Shown in pieces: positions 57,671 to 64,000 of a stretch of DNA of 64,000 nucleotides (position 1 is its first letter; each line of letters begins with the position of its first letter). This stretch comes from Variovorax sp. Root411 (GTDB lineage Bacteria; Pseudomonadota; Gammaproteobacteria; Burkholderiales; Burkholderiaceae_C), in assembly GCF_001425205.1 (NCBI RefSeq), contig NZ_LMDW01000002.1, positions 174,777 to 238,776 of the forward strand. The letters are read 5' to 3'. The notes beneath the pieces were generated by a model that made no database searches, was not told where the DNA came from, and saw nothing but the letters and a program-made list of their open reading frames with translations. Position numbers and translations under genes: made by a program.

Positions 57671-57891
57671 GCCGACGGGGTGCCTTGCTCCGCGAATGTC
57701 CCCCGCTTCGCTCCTCCTTTATTTCGCTGCGCAAGGCACCCCATCGGCGCGATCGATCAGAGCACTGGTTGATCGGCCAGCACAACGGCGGCGTCCATCG
57801 TGCACAGGGCACCGGGTGCTCCCCGCAGCGAAATAAAGGAGGAGCGAAGCAGGGGACATTCGCGGAGGGGAGTACCCGGTGCCCTGTGCAC
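57671..57891. repeat. Compound hairpin element, copy 1 (two inverted 43-bp modules with flanking arms)
   Basis: A 43-bp module (57689-57731, TCCGCGAATGTCCCCC onward) is flanked by inverted arms GCCGACGGGGTGCCTTGC and GCAAGGCACCCCATCGGC. Its reverse complement (57824-57866, one mismatch) is flanked by GTGCACAGGGCACCGGGTGCTCC and GGGAGTACCCGGTGCCCTGTGCAC. So two hairpins carry the same module in opposite orientation. The element fills the gap between the PhnE-like gene and mnmH. A copy in inverted orientation is at 63467-63670. Confidence 0.9.
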
Positions 57892-57939
57892 GTGCCCTGA
57901 ACAAGCAAGACCGACAATCGACGCCATGAGGTTCCAGCC

Positions 57940-59010
57940 ATGAGTCACCGCCAGCCCGTACGAGTCGCCGACCGCCACGCCTTCGACACGCTGATCGACG
58001 CCCGCTCGCCGGCCGAGTTCGCGCTCGACCACATTCCCGGCGCCATCAACTGCCCCGTGCTCGACGACGAGGAGCGCCACATCGTTGGCACGGTCTATGT
58101 GCAGACCGGAGCCTTCGAGGCGCGGCGCATCGGCGGCGCGATGGTCGCTGCCAACATCGCCAGGCACCTGCGCGACACGCTGGCCGACCGGCCCGAGAAC
58201 TGGAAACCGCTGGTCTACTGCTGGCGCGGCGGCATGCGCAGCGGCTCGATGGTCACCTGGCTTCGTCTCGTCGGCTGGGATGCGCAGCAACTCGCGGGCG
58301 GCTACAAGAGCTTTCGCCGGCATGTGATCACGCAGATCGATTCGCTGACGCCCAAGCTCGACCTGCGCGTGATCTGCGGCGCCACCGGCAGCGCCAAGAC
58401 CCGCGTGCTGCATGCGCTGGCCGCGCGCGGTGCGCAGGTGCTCGACCTCGAAGATTTCGCCAGCCACAAGGGCTCGCTGCTGGGTTCGCTGCCGGGCGTG
58501 CCGCAGCCCTCGCAAAAGCATTTCGAGACGCGCATCGCGGCCGTGCTCGAAACCATCGACCTGTCACGCCCGCTGTACGTCGAGGGCGAGAGCATCCGCA
58601 TCGGGCGGCTGTCGCTGCCGTTGTCGCTGGTGGCCCGGATGCGCGCGGCGCCGTGCATCGAGGTGTCCGCCACGCCCGAGGCGCGGCTGGCCTACCTGCT
58701 GCGCGACTACGCCTACCTGGGCGACGACCGCAACGCGCTGGCCGGCAAGCTCGGCGTGCTGAAGGAACTGCAGGGCAAGGAGACGGTGGCGCGCTGGCAG
58801 CAATGGGCGCACGAGGCCGACCTGCCGCACCTGTTCGCGGAACTGATGGCGCTGCACTACGACCCGCACTACCAGAAGTCGCAGGAGCTGCACTTCCGCG
58901 CCTGGGCGCAGCGCCAGAGCGTGGCGGCGCCCGACCTGTCGGATCAGGGTATCGAGGCGGTGGCCGATGCAGTGCTGGCGCTCGGCGAACCCGCGAGTCC
59001 ATCGGCATAG
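57940..59010 (+). CDS. mnmH: tRNA 2-selenouridine synthase
   Basis: This 356-residue enzyme (SelU/YbbB) replaces sulfur with selenium at the wobble position of certain tRNAs using selenophosphate. The rhodanese-like domain has Cys94 in LVYCWRGGMRSGS, and the P-loop domain has CGATGSAKTR (residues about 147-154; the usual second Gly of the P-loop is Ala). With selD and the PhnD-type transporter it makes a small selenium locus. No selA, selB or selC is in the window. Its 3' end overlaps the convergent fdhD gene by 67 bp. Confidence 0.95.
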   Translation: MSHRQPVRVADRHAFDTLIDARSPAEFALDHIPGAINCPVLDDEERHIVGTVYVQTGAFEARRIGGAMVAANIARHLRDTLADRPENWKPLVYCWRGGMRSGSMVTWLRLVGWDAQQLAGGYKSFRRHVITQIDSLTPKLDLRVICGATGSAKTRVLHALAARGAQVLDLEDFASHKGSLLGSLPGVPQPSQKHFETRIAAVLETIDLSRPLYVEGESIRIGRLSLPLSLVARMRAAPCIEVSATPEARLAYLLRDYAYLGDDRNALAGKLGVLKELQGKETVARWQQWAHEADLPHLFAELMALHYDPHYQKSQELHFRAWAQRQSVAAPDLSDQGIEAVADAVLALGEPASPSA

Positions 59011-59861
59011 AGCACACCGCGCGGCGCGCGGCACAGTCCCCAGAAACGCAGGCCGCTGAGCTCGGCCATGTGCACGCCCATCGAGGTCGGTGCCGAGATG
59101 GTCGCCATCGCCGCAATGCCGAGGCGCGCGCATTTGCGCACCAGTTCGTGGCTGCCGCGGCTGGACATCAGCACGAAGCCCGGCTCTTCGAGACGGCCCG
59201 CCAGCGCGAGCTCGCCGAGCAGCTTGTCGAGCGCGTTGTGGCGGCCGACGTCTTCCATCAGGTCGGTGAGTTCGCCATCGACCGTGGCCCATGCGGCGGC
59301 GTGGATCGCGCCAGCTTCGGCGTTGAGGACCTGGCGCGGCGGCATGGCGGCGAAGGCGCGCAGCACGGTGGCCAGATCGATGCGCTCGATCCAGTCGCGC
59401 TGCGGCACGCGCTGCGGCGTGAGGTCGAGCCCCGCGAAGCTCTCGACGCCGCACACGCCGCAGCCGGTGCGGCCCGCGAGGCTGCGGCGACGGTCTTTCA
59501 GGCGCTCGAAGCTGCGCGTGGAAATCTCGAGCTGCACCTCGATGCCGGGCATGCCTTCGGGCAGGCCCGCTTCGGTGGCATCGACCGTGCGCACCTCGAT
59601 GCCGCGGCAATCGGTGGCGGTGTCGAGAATGCCTTCGCTCAGCGCGAAGCCGAGCGCGAAGGCTTCGAGGTCTTGCGGGGTGGCCATCATCACCGCGTGC
59701 GAGACGCCGTTGAACACCAGCGCCACCGGCACTTCGGCCGCCAGCGTGTCGTCGCGCACCACGCCTTCGGACGCAATGCCGCGCTCGCCGAAGACATGCA
59801 CGGCATGCCGCGAGAGCGGCGGCAGGGTGTCTTCGGGATCGGCGAGGTCTGGCTTCGACAT
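58944..59861 (-). CDS. fdhD: Formate dehydrogenase accessory sulfurtransferase FdhD
   Basis: This 305-residue protein transfers sulfur to the molybdenum cofactor of formate-dehydrogenase-like enzymes. The catalytic cysteine pair is in GRTGCGVCGVES (Cys134, Cys137), and GRHNALDKLLGE and SSRGSHELVRKCARLGI are family motifs. ATG 59861 gives the normal length. Its last 67 bases overlap the end of mnmH on the opposite strand, so transcripts of the two genes are complementary there. It is the last gene of the modA/modC-fdhF-small protein-fdhD run. Confidence 0.95.
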   Translation of the reverse strand: MSKPDLADPEDTLPPLSRHAVHVFGERGIASEGVVRDDTLAAEVPVALVFNGVSHAVMMATPQDLEAFALGFALSEGILDTATDCRGIEVRTVDATEAGLPEGMPGIEVQLEISTRSFERLKDRRRSLAGRTGCGVCGVESFAGLDLTPQRVPQRDWIERIDLATVLRAFAAMPPRQVLNAEAGAIHAAAWATVDGELTDLMEDVGRHNALDKLLGELALAGRLEEPGFVLMSSRGSHELVRKCARLGIAAMATISAPTSMGVHMAELSGLRFWGLCRAPRGVLYADGLAGSPSASTASATASIP

Positions 59862-59892
59862 GGTGGCTCCGGGCGGGCCTGCCATTGTCTGC

Positions 59893-60183
59893 TCAGTCGC
59901 GGTTTTCGTCCGCAAGGGGCGGCAGCGTTTGCACCTGGGCCCGTCCGGGCGCCTGGAGGTGTGCCACCCAGCGGTCGTCGTGCTGCACCACCCGCACCCA
60001 GCCGGGGCCGCGCACGCCGCCAATGGCCGCATCGCCCATCAGCGTGAGCCTGCGCATCAGCACGCTCGCGCCCTGCCCGAGCCGCTTGCCCAGGCGCGGC
60101 AGCGAGACGCCCGTGTCGTCCGGCGCCTGCGCGAGCATGCGCAGGATCGCCACGGACAGGCTGTCTTCGAGCAATGCGCTCAT
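59893..60183 (-). CDS. Small winged-helix-like protein between fdhF and fdhD
   Basis: This 96-residue protein has helices (MSALLEDSLSVAILRMLAQ; VSLPRLGKRLGQGASVLMRRLTLMGDA) followed by a beta-hairpin-like GPGWVRVVQHDDRWVAHL, a winged-helix pattern seen by eye. It starts on an ATGA overlap with the fdhF stop and ends 31 bp before fdhD, so it is part of the same transcript. It might regulate the operon or assist the oxidoreductase; I do not recognise a named family. Confidence 0.75.
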   Translation of the reverse strand: MSALLEDSLSVAILRMLAQAPDDTGVSLPRLGKRLGQGASVLMRRLTLMGDAAIGGVRGPGWVRVVQHDDRWVAHLQAPGRAQVQTLPPLADENRD

Positions 60184-62540
60184 TCGACCACCTCCGCAGC
60201 GGCCTCGTCCTCCGCCAGCTTCTGGATCGGCAGTTCGTGCGGCACCAGCACCACGGGAATGGACTTGGAAGTCGGCGTACCCGCGTTCTCGGCCACCGAC
60301 GACAGCGGCACCAGTGGGTTCGTCTCGGGGTAGTACGCCGCGAGGTTGCCGCGCGGGATGTCGTAGGCGACCAGCCTGAAGCGGTCGGCACGGCGCTCCT
60401 GGCCGTCGTTCCACACCGTCTGCAGATCGACCCAGTCGCCATCCTTCATGCCCAGCGCCCGGATGTCCTCGGCGTTGATGAAGACCACGCGGCGCTGGCC
60501 GAACACGCCGCGGTAGCGGTCGTCCATGCCGTAGATGGTGGTGTTGTACTGGTCGTGCGAACGCGTGGTCAGCAGAGTGAAGACGATGGTGTCGCCCTTC
60601 TTCGCGAAGCGCGCGCGGGCGCGGTGCGAATGGGTGTCCAGCGGCACGGCGTGCGTGAAGAACACGGCCTTCTTCGACGCGGTGTTCCACACGCGCTCGC
60701 TCGCGGTGTTGCGCAGGCGGAAGCCCCCGGGGCGCGCGACACGCGCGTTGAAATCCTTGAAGTCGTCGAACACGGCTTCGATCTTGTCGCGGATGCGCGC
60801 GTAGTCTTCGATCAGCGACAGCCACGGCGTCTTGCTGCGTGCGCCGAGGGTGGCGGCCGCGAGCCGCGCCACGATGGCGGGTTCGGACAGCAGCTGCTCC
60901 GACGCGGGCGGATTGATGCCCATCGAGATGTGCACCATGCTCATCGAGTCTTCCACCGTCACGCCCTGAGGGCCGCCGGCCTGCATGTCGATCTCGGTGC
61001 GCCCCAGGCACGGCAGGATCAGCGCCTCGCGCCCGTGGATCACGTGGCTGCGGTTGAGCTTGGTGGTCACGTGCACTGTGAGGTCGCACTTCTGCAGGCC
61101 CTTCCAGGTCTGGTAGGTGTCGGGCGTGGCCGCCGCGAAGTTGCCGCCGAGCGCGAAGAACACCTTGCCCTTGCCCTCGAGCATGAGCTGTATGGCCTCG
61201 ACCGTGTCGACGCCATTGCGGCGCGGCGGCTCGAAACCGAACACCTGCTGCAGCCGATCAAGCAGCGCGGCAGGCGGCTTTTCCCAGATGCCCATGGTGC
61301 GGTCGCCCTGCACGTTGCTGTGGCCGCGCACCGGACAGGCGCCCGCGCCTTCGCGCCCCATGTGGCCGCACAGCATGAGCCAGTTGCCGATCATCTGGAT
61401 GGTGGCCACCGAATGCTGGTGCTGCGTGATGCCCATGCCCCAGCAGGCGATGACCCGCCTGGCGCCCAGGTACACGTCGGCCGCGGCGCGGATTTGCGCC
61501 TCGCTCAGGCCCGACTCCTGTACCAGGATGTCCCACGACTCGGCACGCAGGTCGGCCGCCAGCGCCTCGAAGCCAGTGGTGTGGGCCGCGATGAATTCAT
61601 GGTCGAGCATCGGAGGCTCGCCGCGCACCACGGCTTCGTCCTCGCGCTCGATGACGTGCTTCATCATCCCCTTGACGGCTGCGAAGTCGCCGCCCACGCG
61701 CAGCTGGAAGTAGTGCGTGCTGATGGGGGTGGAGCCCATGGTCGCCATCTCCAGCTTGTCTTGCGGATCGGCAAAACGCTCCAGCCCGCGCTCACGCAGC
61801 GGGTTGAAGCTCACGATGCGAGCGCCGCGCTTCGAGGCCGCGCGCAGCTCGCCGAGCATGCGCGGATGGTTGGTGCCGGGGTTCTGGCCGAAGATGAAGA
61901 TCGCGTCGGCCTTCTCGAAGTCATCGAGCGTGACCGTGCCCTTGCCCACGCCGAACTGCGGGCGCATGCCGCTGCCGCTGGGCTCGTGGCACATGTTCGA
62001 GCAGTCGGGAAAATTGTTGGTGCCGTACTCGCGCACGAACAGCTGATAGAGAAAGGCGGCCTCGTTGCTCGCGCGGCCCGAGGTGTAGAAGATGGCCTGG
62101 TTCGGGTCGGGCAGCGCGTTCAGGTGCTTCGCGATGCGCGCGAACGCGTCGTCCCATTCGATGGGCACGTACTTGTCGCTGGCCGCGTCGTAGGCCATGG
62201 GGTGCGTGAGGCGGCCCTGGTCTTCGAGCCAGAAATCGCTCTGCTCGGCCAGTTGCGCCACGGTGTGCTTTGCAAAGAGTTCCGGGCCGGCACGCCGCGC
62301 GGTGGCTTCGGCGGCCACGGCCTTGACGCCGTTCTCGCAGAACTCGAACGTGGAGGCGTGGTTTCGGTCGGGCCAGGCACAGCCGGGGCAGTCGAAACCG
62401 TCGGGCTGGTTGGCCGAGAGCAGCGTCTTCGCGCCCTTGATGGGAATGTCCTGCCGCAGCAGCGCATTGGTCACGCTGCGCAATGCGCCCCAACCGCCCG
62501 CGGGGCCCTTGTAAAACTCGATCTTCTGCTCACTGCTCAT
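60180..62540 (-). CDS. FdhF/YdeP-type molybdopterin oxidoreductase
   Basis: This 786-residue protein is a bis-MGD-type oxidoreductase of the FdhF/YdeP family. An N-terminal iron-sulfur region has Cys51, Cys54 and Cys68 (CPGCAWPD, EFCENG). Downstream are RASNEAAFLYQLF, GTNNFPDCSNMCHEPSGSGM, FIFGQNPGTNHPRML and VRGHSNVQGDRTMGI. In an ungapped comparison with E. coli FdhF, the position of selenocysteine 140 is Asp179, not Cys or Sec. FdhD being adjacent suggests sulfuration of the cofactor. The substrate is unknown; formate dehydrogenase activity is not assured. Its stop overlaps the small-protein start (ATGA). Confidence 0.93.
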   Translation of the reverse strand: MSSEQKIEFYKGPAGGWGALRSVTNALLRQDIPIKGAKTLLSANQPDGFDCPGCAWPDRNHASTFEFCENGVKAVAAEATARRAGPELFAKHTVAQLAEQSDFWLEDQGRLTHPMAYDAASDKYVPIEWDDAFARIAKHLNALPDPNQAIFYTSGRASNEAAFLYQLFVREYGTNNFPDCSNMCHEPSGSGMRPQFGVGKGTVTLDDFEKADAIFIFGQNPGTNHPRMLGELRAASKRGARIVSFNPLRERGLERFADPQDKLEMATMGSTPISTHYFQLRVGGDFAAVKGMMKHVIEREDEAVVRGEPPMLDHEFIAAHTTGFEALAADLRAESWDILVQESGLSEAQIRAAADVYLGARRVIACWGMGITQHQHSVATIQMIGNWLMLCGHMGREGAGACPVRGHSNVQGDRTMGIWEKPPAALLDRLQQVFGFEPPRRNGVDTVEAIQLMLEGKGKVFFALGGNFAAATPDTYQTWKGLQKCDLTVHVTTKLNRSHVIHGREALILPCLGRTEIDMQAGGPQGVTVEDSMSMVHISMGINPPASEQLLSEPAIVARLAAATLGARSKTPWLSLIEDYARIRDKIEAVFDDFKDFNARVARPGGFRLRNTASERVWNTASKKAVFFTHAVPLDTHSHRARARFAKKGDTIVFTLLTTRSHDQYNTTIYGMDDRYRGVFGQRRVVFINAEDIRALGMKDGDWVDLQTVWNDGQERRADRFRLVAYDIPRGNLAAYYPETNPLVPLSSVAENAGTPTSKSIPVVLVPHELPIQKLAEDEAAAEVVE

Positions 62541-62623
62541 GGCAGCGAGTGTTCGCCGTGGGCCTTCAGAGCGTCAAATTGAATCGGGACATGCGGCGAT
62601 TCAAAAAGGAAATGAAGGAGATC

Positions 62624-63415
62624 TCAAACCCCTCGTGTGTCCTGCGTCAACAGGCCGCGCAGCTTGCTACGCAAGGGCGTCTCCTCGACGGCCTGCACGC
62701 CGGCAATCTCGCGCAGCGCGAAGTCGCGGCTTTCAGCCGTGTGCAGGTCGATCTCGCGCACCACCTGCCCATCCTTGTAGACAAAGGCCACGTCAGCCAG
62801 CGCGAGCACGTCCTCGATGTCGTGCGTGATCATCAGCACCGGAATGCCCCATTGCCTGCGCACCAGCGCAAGCTCATTGCGCAACTCGGCGCGCAGCATG
62901 GGGTTGAGCGCGGCGAAAGGTTCGTCGAGCAGCAGCACCTGCGGCTCGCAGGCCAGCGCGCGCGCGAGGGCCACGCGCTGCTGCTGCCCGCCCGAGAGGT
63001 TCTGCGGCCGGCTGTCGGCCAGTGCGGCGAGGCCGAAGCTTTCGAGCAGGGCCTGCACGCGCTCGGCGTCTTTCGCAGCCGGCTTGCGACGATGCCATGC
63101 GGTCAGCCCGAAGCCCACGTTCTCGCGCACGCTCAGGTGCGGGAACAGTGCGTAGTGCTGGAACAGGTAGCCGATGCGCCGCGCCGAAGCAGGCACGTCG
63201 ATGCCCTGGGCCGCGTCGTACAGCGTGCGGCCGTCGAGCCGCACATGGCCGGCGCTGGGATGCAGCAGGCCGGCAATGGCCTGCAGGGTCAGAGACTTGC
63301 CTGCACCCGAGGGGCCGTAGAGCGCGGCGAAAGGCACGTCGGTCGCGAAACGCACGGCCAGATCGAAGCGTCGGCGGCCGTCGGCTACCGTGAGCTTCAG
63401 GTCGACATCGATCAT
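62624..63415 (-). CDS. Molybdate-type ABC transporter ATP-binding protein (ModC-like)
   Basis: This 263-residue ATPase has Walker A GPSGAGKSLTLQ, signature [15 protein letters not shown] and Walker B LLLDEPFAALNP. ModC-like features include RRIGYLFQHYALFPHLSV. It is shorter than full-length ModC (about 350 residues) and appears to lack the C-terminal TOBE (molybdate-binding) domain. It lies between a ModA-like gene and the molybdoenzyme gene fdhF, so molybdate uptake is the best guess; the sulfate/tungstate branch is an alternative. A repeat element separates it from the ModA-like gene, and no permease gene is between them. Confidence 0.85.
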   Translation of the reverse strand: MIDVDLKLTVADGRRRFDLAVRFATDVPFAALYGPSGAGKSLTLQAIAGLLHPSAGHVRLDGRTLYDAAQGIDVPASARRIGYLFQHYALFPHLSVRENVGFGLTAWHRRKPAAKDAERVQALLESFGLAALADSRPQNLSGGQQQRVALARALACEPQVLLLDEPFAALNPMLRAELRNELALVRRQWGIPVLMITHDIEDVLALADVAFVYKDGQVVREIDLHTAESRDFALREIAGVQAVEETPLRSKLRGLLTQDTRGV

Positions 63416-63466
63416 CCTTGCTGCTCCGGCGTTCTGGGGCGTGACGCGCGGTTGGTTTCGGGGTGC

Positions 63467-63670
63467 GTGCGCAGGCCACCGGGTACTCCCCTCCGCGAAT
63501 GTCCCCCGCTTCGCTCCTCCTTTATTTCGCTGCGGGGAGCACCCGATGCCCTGTGCACGAGGGCACGCTGCTGATTCGCGGCCGATCGACAAGTGCTCTG
63601 AACGATCACGACGGCGGGGTGCCTTGCGCAGCGAAATAAAGGAGGAGCGAAGCGGGGGACATTCGCGGAG
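63467..63670. repeat. Compound hairpin element, copy 2 (inverted relative to copy 1)
   Basis: The 43-bp module is at 63492-63534 with arms GTGCGCAGGCCACCGGGTACTCCCC and GGGAGCACCCGATGCCCTGTGCAC. Its reverse complement is at 63627-63669, with a left arm GGCGGGGTGCCTTG, but the right arm of that hairpin is degraded (CAAACAAC). It matches copy 1 read backwards. It lies between the ModA-like and ModC-like genes. Confidence 0.88.
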
Positions 63671-63696
63671 CAAACAACAGGATCTCATCTCAGGAG

Positions 63697-64000
63697 TCAC
63701 GGCTTCCCGAACCCATAGCGCGCGAGCACTTCCTGCGCGGCGGGCGTCGAAAGAAAGGCGATGAAGTCGCCGGCCAGCGCTTTCTGTTTGCTCTCCGAAA
63801 CCACAGCGATAGGGTACGTCACAGGCGCGTGGCCGGTGGGCGTGAAGGCGATCTTCACCTTGTCGCCGGCCACCGCCGCATCGGTGCGGTAGACGAAACC
63901 AGCCTCGACCTCACCGCGGCTCACGTAGTCGAGCACCTGGCGCACGCTGTCGGCCTGCACGAACTTGGGTTCGAGCGTGGTCCAGAGCTTGGCGCTGTCG
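63697..64000 (-). CDS. Molybdate-type ABC binding protein (ModA-like), C-terminal part
   Basis: The last 100 codons of a periplasmic binding protein are visible and the gene continues beyond the window. Segments LDYVSRGEVEAGFVYRTDA, VTYPIAVVSESKQKALAGDFIAFLSTPAAQEVLARYGFGKP are typical of the C-terminal lobe of ModA-family proteins. It would deliver molybdate to a ModB/ModC permease complex. It is upstream of the ModC-like gene, separated by the compound hairpin element. Confidence 0.85.
   Translation of the reverse strand, partial: DSAKLWTTLEPKFVQADSVRQVLDYVSRGEVEAGFVYRTDAAVAGDKVKIAFTPTGHAPVTYPIAVVSESKQKALAGDFIAFLSTPAAQEVLARYGFGKP

Overview
The window is high-GC chromosomal DNA from a beta-proteobacterium, most likely a Comamonadaceae member close to Variovorax. 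This rests on gene content and on three intergenic repeat families of a kind I associate with that group. No rRNA or species marker is present, so the genus is an inference. About 60 genes, one tRNA and several repeat families can be supported.

Layout. 1-4.5 kb: the 3' part of a trimeric autotransporter adhesin and an OmpA-like lipoprotein. 4.6-13.9 kb: a tannase/feruloyl-esterase-like lipoprotein faces a minus-strand catabolic operon (SDR, thiolase, acyl-CoA ligase, TRAP binding protein, fused TRAP permease), with a divergent LysR regulator. 14-17.3 kb: a YihY membrane protein, an unknown lower-GC lipoprotein and a decayed integrase next to tRNA-Ser(CGA), which looks like an island scar. 17.3-26.2 kb: housekeeping genes (serS, VOC protein, threonine dehydratase-like enzyme, ispH, FKBP, radC, smr) and a fabV - truncated globin - FAD reductase operon.

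26.4-33.8 kb: a minus-strand type VI secretion (T6SS) effector module. It holds vgrG, a Tle4-like lipase, a tandem duplication of a Tli4-like immunity gene plus a tiny Tat-signal protein, and a pentapeptide-repeat protein. vgrG carries an in-frame TAG at codon 127. 34.2-38.4 kb: a polar amino-acid ABC importer followed by a 2-oxoglutarate/Fe(II) oxygenase. 38.4-40.5 kb: a HAD phosphatase and an MFS transporter. 40.7-47.5 kb: cyoABCD quinol oxidase, a SURF1 protein and a RegB/RegA-type redox two-component system in one run of overlapping genes. 47.5-53.1 kb: hemolysin-III-like protein, SlyX, an OLD-like ATPase, a YbbP-like FtsX permease and a small lipoprotein.

53.1-59.0 kb: a selenium locus, with selD beside a PhnD-type ABC transporter and mnmH, which suggests selenium uptake for 2-selenouridine tRNA modification. 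58.9-64.0 kb: a molybdenum locus of fdhD, a small winged-helix-like protein, an FdhF/YdeP-type oxidoreductase, a ModC-like ATPase and the 3' end of a ModA-like gene.

The most interesting points are the interrupted vgrG with an otherwise intact effector and immunity array, the duplicated immunity/Tat-microprotein units with a sharply diverged low-GC core, the selenium transporter locus, and two inverted copies of a compound hairpin element bracketing the mnmH-fdhD-fdhF-modC block.
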